From positions 1,488,001 to 1,552,000 of the forward strand of contig CBDAUF010000002.1 in NCBI GenBank assembly GCA_965200535.1: a stretch of 64,000 nucleotides of DNA. The letters run 5' to 3'. A program made the position numbers and the translations under genes. The DNA comes from MPNO01 sp965200535 (GTDB lineage Bacteria; Pseudomonadota; Alphaproteobacteria; MPNO01). This document shows, piece by piece, positions 15,814-23,866 of this stretch; the first letter of the stretch is position 1; each line of letters opens with the position of its first letter. The notes beneath the pieces are model-generated. The model worked only from the letters and a program-made list of their open reading frames with translations, did not search any database and had not been told where the DNA came from.

Positions 15814-16863
15814 ATGCCCGTACCCGCAGCCCGGCCGATCGCACAAAGCTATATCTCGCTGGGGGCGGCAGTGCTGGGCGGGCTCGTATTCTCGGCGGCC
15901 AACACGCCGATTCCCTGGCTCCTGGGCCCCCTCGCATTCGTCGCCGGGATCAATCTCGCGGGGTTCCGTGCCGCATGCCCGTCCGGGACGCGGCAGATCG
16001 GACAGATCGTCATCGGTACAGCGATCGGCCTGCGTTTCACGCCCGAGGTCGCGGCGGTGGTCCTGAGCCAGATGCACTGGATGGCCTTCGCCGCTGTCGT
16101 CGCCGTCCTGCTCGGCGGGGTCGGCGCGCTGATCCAGATCCGTATCGCCCGGCTGGATCCGGCAACCGCCTTCTTCGGCAGCGTCCCCGGGGGCATGGCG
16201 GAGATACTCACCCTCGGCGACCGCTTCGGGGCAGAGCCGGTCGCGACCGCGCTCTCGCAAACGGTCCGGGTCGCCATCATTGTCGTCACCGTACCCGCCG
16301 GGCTCACCTACTTGGGCGCGGCGGGCGGCGATTTCCTTACGCTGAAGACCCTTCCGGTGGACTGGCGGTTGCTGCCGGTGCTGATCGCCGGCTGCGCGGC
16401 CACGGCATACCTGCTCAACCGGATGGGTCTGACCAACGCCTGGATGCTCGGCGCGTGCGGTTTCGCCGGCGCGCTCACGGCGGGAGAGATCGAGCTGTCC
16501 GGCCTGCCGGACATCTTCCTGATCGTCGGACAACTCCTGATCGGCGCGGCGCTGGGCGAACGGTTCGACCGGGAACCCATACGAAGAGCGCCGCGGGTGA
16601 TCGTGGGCGCGGCCCTGTCGACAGCGATGCTGCTGGCGGCGAGCATCGCTCTGGCGCTTGCGATCGGCGCGGTCTCGGGCATTCCGTTCGCCACCATGGT
16701 CGCCGCGACCTGTCCCGGCGGGCTCGCGGAAATGAGCATCACGGCGGAGATCCTGGGGCTCGGCGTGCCGCTGGTGACCGCCTACCACGTCACCCGGATC
16801 GTGACGATCACGCTGGTGACGATGCCGCTCTTCCGGGCGATCCGGCGGCCGCCGGCAGGATGA
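15814..16863 (+). CDS. AbrB-family (ammonia monooxygenase-like) membrane protein
   Basis: A 349-residue integral membrane protein with about ten hydrophobic helices in two repeated halves. Each half carries a similar loop: FFGSVPGGMAEILTLGDRFG near residue 128 and AATCPGGLAEMSITAEILG near 295. This repeated PGG(M/L)AE motif marks the AbrB/PF05145 family, often labelled ammonia monooxygenase but actually transporter-like and uncharacterised. The start is set at the ATG at 15814. An in-frame TTG at 15757 would add a proline/arginine-rich stretch with no membrane character. The gene is convergent with gpmA, with a short GC hairpin between them. Confidence 0.85.
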   Translation: MPVPAARPIAQSYISLGAAVLGGLVFSAANTPIPWLLGPLAFVAGINLAGFRAACPSGTRQIGQIVIGTAIGLRFTPEVAAVVLSQMHWMAFAAVVAVLLGGVGALIQIRIARLDPATAFFGSVPGGMAEILTLGDRFGAEPVATALSQTVRVAIIVVTVPAGLTYLGAAGGDFLTLKTLPVDWRLLPVLIAGCAATAYLLNRMGLTNAWMLGACGFAGALTAGEIELSGLPDIFLIVGQLLIGAALGERFDREPIRRAPRVIVGAALSTAMLLAASIALALAIGAVSGIPFATMVAATCPGGLAEMSITAEILGLGVPLVTAYHVTRIVTITLVTMPLFRAIRRPPAG

Positions 16864-16886
16864 CGCCGGGGCGGCGTCTCCCGGCG
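16864..16886. terminator. GC hairpin between convergent genes
   Basis: The inverted repeat CGCCGGG (16864-16870) and CCCGGCG (16880-16886) forms a 7-bp stem with a 9-base loop, immediately after the AbrB-like stop and just before the end of gpmA. There is no T-run on either side, so it would be at best a weak bidirectional terminator. Confidence 0.3.
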
Positions 16887-16890
16887 ATGC

Positions 16891-17634
16891 TCAACCGCGC
16901 GTCTGGTTGGCGACCGCCTCGGCGGCCGCTTTCACCGTCGCCTCGTCGGCGAGATACCGGCTGGAGCGCGCGGCGAGGTCGGGCCCGATGTCGTAGATCA
17001 GCGGCAGGCCCGTCGGGATGTTGAGTTCGACGATATCGGCTTCCGACATCCCGTCGAGATGCTTGACCAGCGCACGCAGGCTGTTGCCGTGGGCGACGAT
17101 CATCGCCGTCTCGCCGCGGGCCAGCGCGGGTGCGACCGCGTCATGCCAGTACGGCAGCACGCGCTCCAGGGTCATCGCGAGGCTTTCCGACGACGGCAGA
17201 TCGCCGTCCGCGAGGTCCCGGTAACGCCGTTCGAAACGCGGATGCGCCGGGTCGTCGGGATCGAGCGCAGGCGGCGGCATGGCGTAGCTGCGGCGCCAGA
17301 TCCTGACCTGTTCCTCGCCGTGCGCGGCCGCGGTCTGCGCCTTGTCGAGCCCCTGCAATGCACCGTAGTGGCGTTCGTTGAGCCGCCAGGACCGCTCGAC
17401 CGGGACCCACATCCGGTCCATCTCGTCGAGCACGATCCAGAGCGTGCGGATCGCGCGTTTCAGCATCGAGGTGAAGGCGCGGTCGATCTCGATCCCTTCC
17501 GCGGCGAGCGCGCGGCCTGCGGCCCGCGCCTCCTCGACGCCGGCCGGGGACAGATCGACATCGACCCATCCGGTGAAGCGGTTCCGGAGGTTCCAGTCGC
17601 TCTGGCCGTGTCGGATCAGGATCAGCGCGCTCAA
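16891..17634 (-). CDS. gpmA: 2,3-bisphosphoglycerate-dependent phosphoglycerate mutase
   Basis: A 247-residue glycolytic enzyme that interconverts 3- and 2-phosphoglycerate through a phosphohistidine. The phosphorylated His9 lies in LIRHGQSDWN, the acid/base region in LNERHYGALQG and the second catalytic His in IVAHGNSLRALVKHLDG. Length equals that of typical dPGM enzymes. The start is a TTG at 17634 (MSALILIRHG), set by alignment and preceded by a GAAGGAA. It is convergent with the AbrB-like gene; the gene before it on the same strand is tRNA-His, 340 bases upstream. Confidence 0.95.
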   Translation of the reverse strand: MSALILIRHGQSDWNLRNRFTGWVDVDLSPAGVEEARAAGRALAAEGIEIDRAFTSMLKRAIRTLWIVLDEMDRMWVPVERSWRLNERHYGALQGLDKAQTAAAHGEEQVRIWRRSYAMPPPALDPDDPAHPRFERRYRDLADGDLPSSESLAMTLERVLPYWHDAVAPALARGETAMIVAHGNSLRALVKHLDGMSEADIVELNIPTGLPLIYDIGPDLAARSSRYLADEATVKAAAEAVANQTRG

Positions 17635-17731
17635 CGAGGGATTCCTTCAGCCCCGGCGGCGGGGCGGGCACTGTGTATCGGCCGCGTCCGCCCGCCGCAA
17701 GGAGCCGGAGCCGGTTTGCGGAAAGGGCGGT

Positions 17732-17881
17732 TCAGGACGGCTCGCGCGCCGGCGGCCGATCTGCGGGGGGCTGGCCGGGCGGCCGCGGCACACTGTCGTC
17801 CGGCCACGGCTGTTCTTTCCGCTCTTCGTCGCCGGAATCGCGTCCGTTGCCCTTCCGACGGTCTTCGATCTCGCTTTGCAT
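17732..17881 (-). CDS. Possible small acidic/proline-rich protein (49 residues)
   Basis: A short reading frame from an ATG at 17881, beginning MQSEIEDRRKGNGRDSGDEE and ending in a proline-rich tail (about one quarter Pro in the last 25 residues). It has no recognised domain, no membrane segment and only a weak GGGGCG upstream. It lies between tRNA-His and gpmA on the same strand, in the only stretch of this window longer than 300 bases (17635-17974) with no evident gene. The remaining sequence there shows nothing else I can support. In such GC-rich DNA a frame of this size can arise by chance; the charged start is the only reason to list it. Confidence 0.25.
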   Translation of the reverse strand: MQSEIEDRRKGNGRDSGDEERKEQPWPDDSVPRPPGQPPADRPPAREPS

Positions 17882-17974
17882 GAGCGCCCCGGTTCCGTCG
17901 CTTCGCGCAAATTCTTGCGCCTGCGGGCGATCCTGTCGAGCCCCGATCCTCGAGCCCTCTGCGGGCCGCGCTTA

Positions 17975-18051
17975 TGGGGTGGCTGAGGGGATTCGAACCC
18001 CCGACCTCCTGGACCACAACCAGGCGCTCTAACCAGCTGAGCTACAGCCAC
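17975..18051 (-). tRNA. tRNA-His (GTG)
   Basis: On the minus strand the acceptor stem GTGGCTG/CAGCCAC, the D-arm GCTCAGCTGGTTAGAGC, the anticodon stem CCTGG/CCAGG with loop TTGTGGT (anticodon GTG) and the T-arm GGGGGTTCGAATCCCC all pair. The extra G at 18052 precedes the acceptor, and base 73 is C, so the G-1:C73 pair specific to tRNA-His is encoded in DNA. The 3' CCA is encoded. A good promoter lies 16 bases upstream. Confidence 0.96.
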
Positions 18052-18067
18052 CGTCGGGAAGGCGCCT

Positions 18068-18096
18068 CTCTAGCCCCGGCCCGGCGCGCGCGTCAA
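18068..18096 (-). promoter_or_regulatory. Promoter of tRNA-His
   Basis: On the minus strand, the -35 TTGACG (18096-18091), a 17-base spacer and the -10 CTAGAG (18073-18068) would start transcription near 18061, about ten bases before the tRNA 5' end. The position and near-consensus -35 fit a tRNA promoter. Confidence 0.6.
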
Positions 18097-18230
18097 GGCC
18101 CTGCCCGGGGGCGAAGCGGGCGGAGACGCGGCAATCCGGAGCCGGAACCACTTGCGAATTCGCGGTTCTCCGACGGCGGCAGGAGGCGCCGTGTGGAGGA
18201 TCGGCGGCCGTCGAGTGTCGGGGACTCGAA

Positions 18231-19394
18231 CTACGGTCTGCCGAAATGGACCCGCAGGCGCCGGATCGCCTCGTCCAGCGCGGCCTCTTCCTTGCAGAAC
18301 GCGAAGCGGGCGAAGTGGCGCACCTCGCCGCTCTGGTAGAACGCGCTGACCGGGACCGCGGTGACCCGCGCCTCCGTGGTGATGTGGCGGCAGAAGGCGA
18401 TATCGTCGCCGTTGAACCCGAGCGGCCGGAAATCGGTTGTCAGAAAGTAGGTGCCGGCGCAGGGCACGATGCCGAAGCCGATGTCGGCGAGGCCGGCGGC
18501 GAGGAAATCCCGCCGCGCCTGCATCTCCGCGTTGAGACCGGAAAAGTAGGACTCGTCCTTGCCGAGGCCGTAGGCGACCGCACTTTGCAGGTTGGGCGGG
18601 GTGGTGAAGGTCAGGAACTGGTGCGCCTTGGCGATCGGGGTCAGCAGGTCGGGCGCCGCGGTGACCATTCCCACCTTCCACCCTGTGAGCGAAAATATCT
18701 TGCCGGCGGAGGCGATCCTGACCGCCCGGCCGCGCATGCCGGGGAGCGTGATCAGCGGGATGTGCGGCCTGCCGTCGAAGGCGAGATGTTCATAGACCTC
18801 GTCGCATACGGCGTAGGCGTCGTGCGCGATGCAGAGTTCCGCGATCAGTTCGAGTTCCGCGCGCGTGAACACCTTGGCGCAGGGGTTCATCGGCGTGTTG
18901 AACAGGATCAGCTTGGTCCGGTCGGAGAACGCCCGGCGCAACTCTTCCTCCGGCAGCGTCCAGTCGGGCGGCTCGAGCCGCACCAGCCTGGCCTCCGCCC
19001 CGGCGCGGCGGACGATCGGGAGGTAAGAATCGTAGAGCGGTTCGATGAGCACGGCCTCGTCGCCGGGCTCGATCAGCCCGAACAGGGCTGCGCCCAGCGC
19101 CTCGGTTCCGCCGGAAGTGACCAGCACCTCGCGGGGCCAGTCGACTTCGAGATCGTAGAACCGCCTGGCGTGGTCGGCGACGGCCTCGCGAAGCAGCGGC
19201 ATCCCCATCATCGACGGATACTGGTTGACGCCGTTCTCGAGATAGTCGGTCGCCGCCGCGACCACATCCGGCGGACCGTTGCCGTCGGGAAATCCTTGCC
19301 CCAGATTGACCGAATCGTGTTCCTGGGCGAGGCGCGACATGACCTCGAAGATCGTCGTCCCGTAACCGGAGAGAACGCTGTTGCCGGGCTTCAC
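18231..19394 (-). CDS. PLP-dependent aminotransferase, class I/II (fold type I)
   Basis: A 387-residue aminotransferase of the aspartate/kynurenine/methionine aminotransferase group. PLP-site features: SGGTEAL at 94-100, the NTPMNP run at 166-171, Asp198 in CDEVYEHL (pairs with the pyridine nitrogen) and the Schiff-base Lys232 in ASAGKIFSLTGWKVG. The C-terminal FARFAFCKEE contains the carboxylate-binding Arg. Start is the GTG at 19394, because AAAGGAA sits eight bases before it and the opening VKPGNSVLSGYGTTIFEVMS aligns with homologues. The gene stands alone between tRNA-His and the divergent EF-hand gene. The amino donor and acceptor are not resolved. Confidence 0.88.
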   Translation of the reverse strand: MKPGNSVLSGYGTTIFEVMSRLAQEHDSVNLGQGFPDGNGPPDVVAAATDYLENGVNQYPSMMGMPLLREAVADHARRFYDLEVDWPREVLVTSGGTEALGAALFGLIEPGDEAVLIEPLYDSYLPIVRRAGAEARLVRLEPPDWTLPEEELRRAFSDRTKLILFNTPMNPCAKVFTRAELELIAELCIAHDAYAVCDEVYEHLAFDGRPHIPLITLPGMRGRAVRIASAGKIFSLTGWKVGMVTAAPDLLTPIAKAHQFLTFTTPPNLQSAVAYGLGKDESYFSGLNAEMQARRDFLAAGLADIGFGIVPCAGTYFLTTDFRPLGFNGDDIAFCRHITTEARVTAVPVSAFYQSGEVRHFARFAFCKEEAALDEAIRRLRVHFGRP

Positions 19395-19532
19395 CGATAC
19401 ATTCCTTTCAGCGCCGCGCGCACCGGCGTCGTCTAGCACGAACCGGAACGGCGGGTAAAACGGGCGCGACGGATTCCCGCGGACTCTGCCGTGTTTGCCG
19501 GTGTAAGCACACCGAACTCCGGAGGAAGACCG

Positions 19533-20054
19533 ATGGTCGCTTTGTCGAAAACCCTGGGTGCCCTTTCGATCGCCGCACTGATCGCCGCCGGCGCAGGGGG
19601 CGCCTTGGCCCAGTCGCCGCAGGCGGAGGGCAAAATGGACGCGACCGCCGCGGCAGCGGACGGCGAAGGCAAACAGGCGCACGGAAAGATGCATCGGCGG
19701 GCAGGCCGCTTCATCCGTATCTTCGATACCGACGGCAGCGGCGGCGTTTCGCTGGCGGAGATCGAGGCCGAGCAGAAACGCATGCTGGCGGCCGCCGATC
19801 TCGACGGCGACGGGAAGTTGTCGGTGAAGGAATTTCGCCGCCGCGGGCTTCTGATCCGCAGTCTGGGTACCACCAGCCTGTTCGACCTGCTCGATGTCGA
19901 CGGCGACCAGCACGTCGCCGCGGGCGAGATCGCGGCGCCGTCCGCGCGCTGGTTCAAGCGCTACGATGCCAACGGCGACGGCGCGATATCCGCCGAAGAG
20001 CTGCCGAGCAGGAAATGGCACGGCAAGGGGCGGCGCGGCCCCGGATCGAAATAG
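19533..20054 (+). CDS. Exported EF-hand calcium-binding protein
   Basis: A 173-residue protein with a Sec signal peptide (hydrophobic 8-25, cleavage near ALA-QS at 26/27), then a His/Lys/Met-rich stretch and four EF-hand loops at 65-76, 89-100, 121-132 and 145-156. Each loop has the DxDxDG-type start and a Glu at position 12, so all four look competent to bind Ca2+ (or another divalent ion). GGAGGAAG precedes the ATG at 19533. It is the first gene of a cassette followed by an ECF sigma factor, its putative anti-sigma factor and a periplasmic metal-sensor-like protein. A role as periplasmic Ca2+/metal binder or sensor for that system is an inference. Confidence 0.85.
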   Translation: MVALSKTLGALSIAALIAAGAGGALAQSPQAEGKMDATAAAADGEGKQAHGKMHRRAGRFIRIFDTDGSGGVSLAEIEAEQKRMLAAADLDGDGKLSVKEFRRRGLLIRSLGTTSLFDLLDVDGDQHVAAGEIAAPSARWFKRYDANGDGAISAEELPSRKWHGKGRRGPGSK

Positions 20055-20069
20055 GCTCCGGCCGGACGT

Positions 20070-20654
20070 ATGGGGACGGCTCGCCGACGGCCGCTCGCGG
20101 AGGAGACGGACGATGCCCTCATCGTCCGTCTCGCGGGCGGCTGCGGCGATGCCATGGCGGTGCTTTCGGAGCGCCATCTCCAGCCGGTATTCGCCTGCGC
20201 GTGGCGCATCCTGGGCGACCGCGCGGAAGCCGAGGATATCGCCCAGGAGACTTTCGTCCGCTTTCTCGCCAAGGCGCCGGACTGGCGTCCCGAAGGCCCC
20301 GGCCTCCGGTCGTGGCTGCTGCGGGTGGCGACCAACCTCTGCATCGACCGGCGCCGGGCGGGCGCGCGCCTCCGCCCGATCCCGGACGATGCGGAAGACC
20401 GTGCAGAGTACGGCGAGGCCCCGTTCGAAGAGGATCTCGCGGTCCGGCGCGCCGTCCGCCGGGCGATGGACGGCCTGCCGGAACGTCAGCGGGCCGCTCT
20501 CGTGCTGGTCCATTTCCACGGGCTGAGCGGACGCGAGGCGGCGGGTGCGTTGGGCGTGAGCGCGGAAGCGGTCGAATCGCTCCTCGCCCGCGCCCGCCGG
20601 AGCCTCCGAAAGAAGCTTGCACCGGATGTCAGAAACCTTTTGGAAACGACTTGA
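20070..20654 (+). CDS. ECF-type RNA polymerase sigma factor
   Basis: A 194-residue sigma-70 family member with only regions 2 and 4. Region 2 includes ILGDRAEAEDIAQETFVRFL near residues 48-67 (core binding and -10 recognition). Region 4 is the C-terminal helix-turn-helix LSGREAAGALGVSAEAVESLLARARRSLRKKL. It begins 15 bases after the EF-hand gene and overlaps the anti-sigma-like gene (stop and start share TGATG). Genes of this arrangement in other proteobacteria respond to metals or envelope stress and are held by the adjacent membrane protein. The target promoter is not identified. Confidence 0.92.
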   Translation: MGTARRRPLAEETDDALIVRLAGGCGDAMAVLSERHLQPVFACAWRILGDRAEAEDIAQETFVRFLAKAPDWRPEGPGLRSWLLRVATNLCIDRRRAGARLRPIPDDAEDRAEYGEAPFEEDLAVRRAVRRAMDGLPERQRAALVLVHFHGLSGREAAGALGVSAEAVESLLARARRSLRKKLAPDVRNLLETT

Positions 20655-21172
20655 TGACAATGGAAAATCCAGACCGGGAAAAATCCGCATCCGCCGGCAT
20701 GACCGTCGCCCGGTTCGCCGCGCTGGCGGAGGCCTACGGCGCCGATTTCGACCGCTGGCCCGATGCCGAGCGTCACCCCGCGATCGCCCTCGCCGGGCGC
20801 TCCGCAGAGGCCCGGGCGCTGCTTGCCGATGCGCACGAAACCGACCTTCTGCTCTGGCACCTCGACGCCCCGCCTGAGCCGCCGGCGGCGCTCGGCGAAC
20901 GGATTGCCGGGCTGCGGCCCGGGAACCCGCCGGCCGCGCCCCGCCCCGCCCCCGCGCTCCGCCCGCTCGCGGCCCCGCCCGCCGCCGCCGCCACGCGGGG
21001 GTCCGCCGGCCGTGCAGCCGCTTTCGCCATGGCCGCCGCGGCGGGGCTCTGTTTCGGGCTGCTGGCTGCGCCGCCCGGGACCGGGGGCGGCGGCCTCGGG
21101 CTGATCGAGGCGGCGCTGATCGTCGGCGAAGCCCCGTCGGTTATCGCCGCCAACCTCGTGGAGGCCGATTGA
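20654..21172 (+). CDS. Putative membrane anti-sigma factor
   Basis: A 172-residue protein whose N-terminal part (LAEAYGADFDRWPDAERHPAIALA) matches the small proteins found between ECF sigma and periplasmic-sensor genes in alphaproteobacteria. A long Pro/Ala-rich linker (about 88-115) precedes a hydrophobic segment (AAAFAMAAAAGLCFGLLAA, about 120-138) and a second short hydrophobic run. It likely binds the sigma factor in the cytoplasm and spans the membrane to meet the next gene's product. The ATG at 20654 overlaps the sigma stop codon. No zinc-binding HxxxCxxC motif is present, so it is not a ZAS-type anti-sigma factor. The assignment is from context plus composition. Confidence 0.65.
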   Translation: MTMENPDREKSASAGMTVARFAALAEAYGADFDRWPDAERHPAIALAGRSAEARALLADAHETDLLLWHLDAPPEPPAALGERIAGLRPGNPPAAPRPAPALRPLAAPPAAAATRGSAGRAAAFAMAAAAGLCFGLLAAPPGTGGGGLGLIEAALIVGEAPSVIAANLVEAD

Positions 21173-21173
21173 C

Positions 21174-21683
21174 ATGGCCGGAACCCGATCCTTCCTCGCC
21201 CCGCTTCGCGCGATGCGCCCGCGTGCGCTGACGCTGTCGGTCGCGCTCAATCTGTTTCTCGCCGGCGCGGCGGCCGGGCTGCTGCTCGGCGAAGGCGCCG
21301 CGCCGGAGCGGGAGCCCGCGGTCGAGTACAGCTTTGCCGAGTTCGTGCGCGACCTCCCGGACGATACCCGCCAGCGCATCGCGGCAGCGCTCGACGATCG
21401 CCGCGGCGATGTGGCGCGGCGAATCGAGGCGCTCAACAGCGCCCGCGCCCGGGTCGTCACGGCGCTCGGCGCAGAACCGCACGATCCCGACAAGGTCCGC
21501 CGCGCCCTGGTATCGCTGCGCGAGTCCACGCGCGACGTCCAGGCCGTGATGCACGCGGTCGTCGGCGAGATTGCCCGGGGGCTCAGCCCGCCGGAGCGGG
21601 AACAACTCGCGCTCGGCATGTTGGCGACCGTCCGCCGATCCAGCGACGGCGCTGCCCTGCTCTACGAGGTTCCGCTGCTCTGA
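21174..21683 (+). CDS. Periplasmic heavy-metal-sensor-like protein (Metal_resist/CnrX-type)
   Basis: A 169-residue protein with an uncleaved-looking N-terminal membrane anchor (TLSVALNLFLAGAAAGLLLG, about 19-38). A predominantly alpha-helical, Arg/Glu-rich periplasmic domain follows (residues 50-160, DLPDDTRQRIAAALDDRR onwards), of the Spy/CpxP/CnrX-like type. In CnrX-type systems such a sensor binds metal and releases the sigma factor through the anti-sigma partner. Few Met/His ligands are visible, so the inducing signal need not be a metal. It starts one base after the anti-sigma stop and closes the EF-hand/sigma/anti-sigma/sensor cassette. Confidence 0.7.
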   Translation: MAGTRSFLAPLRAMRPRALTLSVALNLFLAGAAAGLLLGEGAAPEREPAVEYSFAEFVRDLPDDTRQRIAAALDDRRGDVARRIEALNSARARVVTALGAEPHDPDKVRRALVSLRESTRDVQAVMHAVVGEIARGLSPPEREQLALGMLATVRRSSDGAALLYEVPLL

Positions 21684-21822
21684 GCGGCGTCATTTTGGGC
21701 GGATTTTGACGGCGGATCGGCTGCAGAGCGTCAACTTGAACGCAACGCAGTGCGTCGAATTCGGCACTTGTATCAACACTTGACGGCAACGAAACTCCGC
21801 CCGTCCGCACGGGAACCGCCTC

Positions 21823-22161
21823 ATGAAAAAAATCGAAGCGATCATCAAGCCGTTCAAACTCGACGAAGTGAAGGAGGCGCTTCACGAGGTCGGGGTCAAG
21901 GGGTTGACCGTCACCGAAGCCAAGGGATTCGGCCGTCAGAAAGGCCACACCGAACTGTATCGCGGCGCCGAATATGTCGTCGACTTCCTGCCCAAGGTGA
22001 AGATCGAGGTGGTGCTCGACGATCCGATGGTGGAGCGCGCTGTGGAGGCCATCCAGCAGGCCGCGCGGACCGGGCGCATCGGCGACGGCAAGATATTCGT
22101 CACCACCGTCGAAGAGGCCATCCGCATCCGCACCGGCGAGACCGGCGGCGAGGCGCTGTAG
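21823..22161 (+). CDS. glnB: Nitrogen regulatory protein P-II
   Basis: A 112-residue trimeric PII signal protein that reports 2-oxoglutarate and ATP/ADP status to glutamine synthetase adenylylation and NtrB. The T-loop is complete with the uridylylation site Tyr51 in RGAEYVVDFLPK. The first signature TEAKGFGRQKGH is at 31-42, and the ATP-binding C-terminal TGRIGDGKIFVTTVEEAIRIRTGE is intact. glnA follows 56 bases downstream, the classical glnBA operon of alphaproteobacteria. The 139-base upstream region contains a short inverted repeat ACGCA-G-TGCGT at 21745-21755, but I did not find a convincing sigma-54 or NtrC site. Confidence 0.97.
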   Translation: MKKIEAIIKPFKLDEVKEALHEVGVKGLTVTEAKGFGRQKGHTELYRGAEYVVDFLPKVKIEVVLDDPMVERAVEAIQQAARTGRIGDGKIFVTTVEEAIRIRTGETGGEAL

Positions 22162-22217
22162 ACGCACCCCGCCCGGCCGCCGGGCCCGACACAGAGACCG
22201 ATCGAAGGAACCGCACC

Positions 22218-23627
22218 ATGTCAGACGCGTCCAGGATTCTGGAGCTGATCGAAGAACACGACGTCAAATACGTCGATTTCCGTTTTACCGACCCGCGCGG
22301 CAAGTGGCAGCACACGGCCCAGGCGGTCAAAACCGTCGATGAAGACATGATCGCCTCCGGCATCATGTTCGACGGGTCGTCCATCGCCGGTTGGAAGGAT
22401 ATCTCGGAATCCGACATGTGCCTGATGCCGGAACCGTCCTCGGCGATCCTCGACCCGTTCTCCGCGCAGACCTCGCTGATCGTATTCTGCGACGTGCTGG
22501 AGCCCACCACCGGACAGCCCTACACCCGCGACCCGCGTTCGACCGCCAAGCGCGCCGAGGCCTATCTCAAGCAGTCGGGCCTCGGCGACCAGGCGATGTT
22601 CGGGCCCGAGCTCGAATTCTTCGTCTTCGACGACGTGCGCTTCGACGTCTCGATGAACAGCACCTTCTATTCCATCGACGAGGAAGAAGGCCCGTACAAC
22701 ACCGCGCGTTCTTTCGAGGGCGGCAATATCGGCCACCGTCCGGCGGTCAAGGGGGGGTACTTTCCCGTTCCTCCGGTCGATTCGATGGGCGACCTGCGCG
22801 CCGAGATGCTGAGCGTGATGGGCGAGATGGGGCTCGACATCGAAAAACACCATCACGAGGTCGCGCCGAGCCAGAACGAGCTCGGCATTCGGGGGGCCGA
22901 CCTGCTGACCATCGCCGATCAGGTGCAAATCTACAAATACGTGGTGCACAGCGTCGCCCATTCCTACGGCAAGACGGCGACGTTCATGCCCAAGCCCGTC
23001 GTCGACGACAACGGGTCGGGAATGCATGTCCACCAGTCGATCTGGAAGGACGGCAGGCCGGTCTTTGCCGGCTCCAACTACGCCGACCTGTCGGAGACGG
23101 CCCTCTACTACATCGGCGGCATCATCCGCCACGCGAAGGCGATCAACGCCTTTTCCAACCCGACCACCAACAGCTACAAGCGTCTGGTGCCGGGTTTCGA
23201 GGCGCCGGTACTGCTCGCCTATTCCGCGCGCAACCGTTCCGCCGCCTGCCGCATCCCGTTCTCCTCGAACCCCAAGGGCAAGCGGGTCGAGGTGCGGTTC
23301 CCCGACCCCTCGGCCAATCCCTACCTCGCCTTCGCCGCGATGCTGATGGCCGGGCTCGACGGCGTCGAGAACAAGATCCATCCGGGCGATCCGATGGACA
23401 AGAACCTCTACGACCTGCCGCCGGAGGAGCTGAAGGGCATCCCGACGGTCTGCCATTCGCTCCGCGAGGCGGTCGATTCGCTGGACTCGGACCGCGCCTT
23501 CCTGAAGAAGGGCGACGTCTTCACCGACGACCTGATCGACGGCTATCTCGATCTCCGACGGGAAGAGATCCAGGCCTTCGAGTACACCCCGCACCCGATC
23601 GAGTTCGCGCTCTACTACAGCGTCTGA
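22218..23627 (+). CDS. glnA: Type I glutamine synthetase
   Basis: A 469-residue GSI subunit (dodecameric, cytoplasmic) that makes glutamine from glutamate, ammonia and ATP. It has the family length and motifs: MFDGSSIAGW near 54-63, the metal-binding GPELEFFVFDD, the glutamate-binding HHEVAPSQNELGI and the ATP/ammonia region NPTTNSYKRLVPGFEAP. The adenylylation tyrosine is in KNLYDLPPEE (Tyr398 counting Met; Tyr397 in the usual numbering), so activity is likely controlled by GlnE under PII. The ATG at 22218 has GAAGGA nine bases before it. A strong hairpin follows the stop. Confidence 0.98.
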   Translation: MSDASRILELIEEHDVKYVDFRFTDPRGKWQHTAQAVKTVDEDMIASGIMFDGSSIAGWKDISESDMCLMPEPSSAILDPFSAQTSLIVFCDVLEPTTGQPYTRDPRSTAKRAEAYLKQSGLGDQAMFGPELEFFVFDDVRFDVSMNSTFYSIDEEEGPYNTARSFEGGNIGHRPAVKGGYFPVPPVDSMGDLRAEMLSVMGEMGLDIEKHHHEVAPSQNELGIRGADLLTIADQVQIYKYVVHSVAHSYGKTATFMPKPVVDDNGSGMHVHQSIWKDGRPVFAGSNYADLSETALYYIGGIIRHAKAINAFSNPTTNSYKRLVPGFEAPVLLAYSARNRSAACRIPFSSNPKGKRVEVRFPDPSANPYLAFAAMLMAGLDGVENKIHPGDPMDKNLYDLPPEELKGIPTVCHSLREAVDSLDSDRAFLKKGDVFTDDLIDGYLDLRREEIQAFEYTPHPIEFALYYSV

Positions 23628-23655
23628 TCCGGCTGCAGTTTCAGAGCGATACCGG

Positions 23656-23679
23656 GGCCGGCCGTCACCACGGCCGGCC
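23656..23679 (+). terminator. Hairpin terminator after glnBA
   Basis: A perfect 10-bp stem (GGCCGGCCGT at 23656-23665 with its complement at 23670-23679) and a 4-base CACC loop lies 28 bases after the glnA stop, followed by the T-containing TCCTTCGTAT. The T-run is poor, but stem strength and position fit transcription termination. Confidence 0.6.
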
Positions 23680-23808
23680 TCCTTCGTATCGATGGAAACC
23701 GGGGCCGCAGCGACAGGCCGAATTGCCGCATGCCGGACGCAAACGGCTTTCGCGGCAGGACTGCTCAAACCGCAGTTCGCCAACCTCGAACACCCGCCGG
23801 AGAGTCTT

Positions 23809-23839
23809 TCTAGCACCGGACAGCGGTCCGTCGTCTAGA
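23809..23839. repeat. Imperfect inverted repeat upstream of the TauD-like gene
   Basis: TCTAG (23809-23813) and GGAC (23818-23821) are mirrored by GTCC (23826-23829) and CTAGA (23835-23839). The right arm overlaps TAGAAT (23836-23841), a good -10 hexamer 26 bases before the ATG at 23867. The layout resembles an operator over a promoter, although no matching -35 is visible. Regulatory function is only suggested by position. Confidence 0.3.
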
Positions 23840-23866
23840 ATGGCGCGCGGCAAGAGAGGGACGATC

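Noticed and set aside
16891..17634. Functional link of gpmA to 3-phosphoglycerate-type F420 synthesis
   Set aside because: gpmA lies 3.7 kb beyond the operon, on the opposite strand, and is a universal glycolytic gene. Proximity alone does not support a link.
19445..19475. ECF autoregulatory promoter (GGAAC) ahead of the EF-hand gene
   Set aside because: GGAAC is present at 19445-19449, but the matching -10 at the proper spacing is not convincing, and the motif is common by chance at this GC content.
21684..21822. Sigma-54 or NtrC control upstream of glnB
   Set aside because: GGCAC occurs at 21762-21766, but the required GC at the -12 position is absent and no NtrC dyad could be seen. Nitrogen control is likely from general knowledge but not shown by this sequence.
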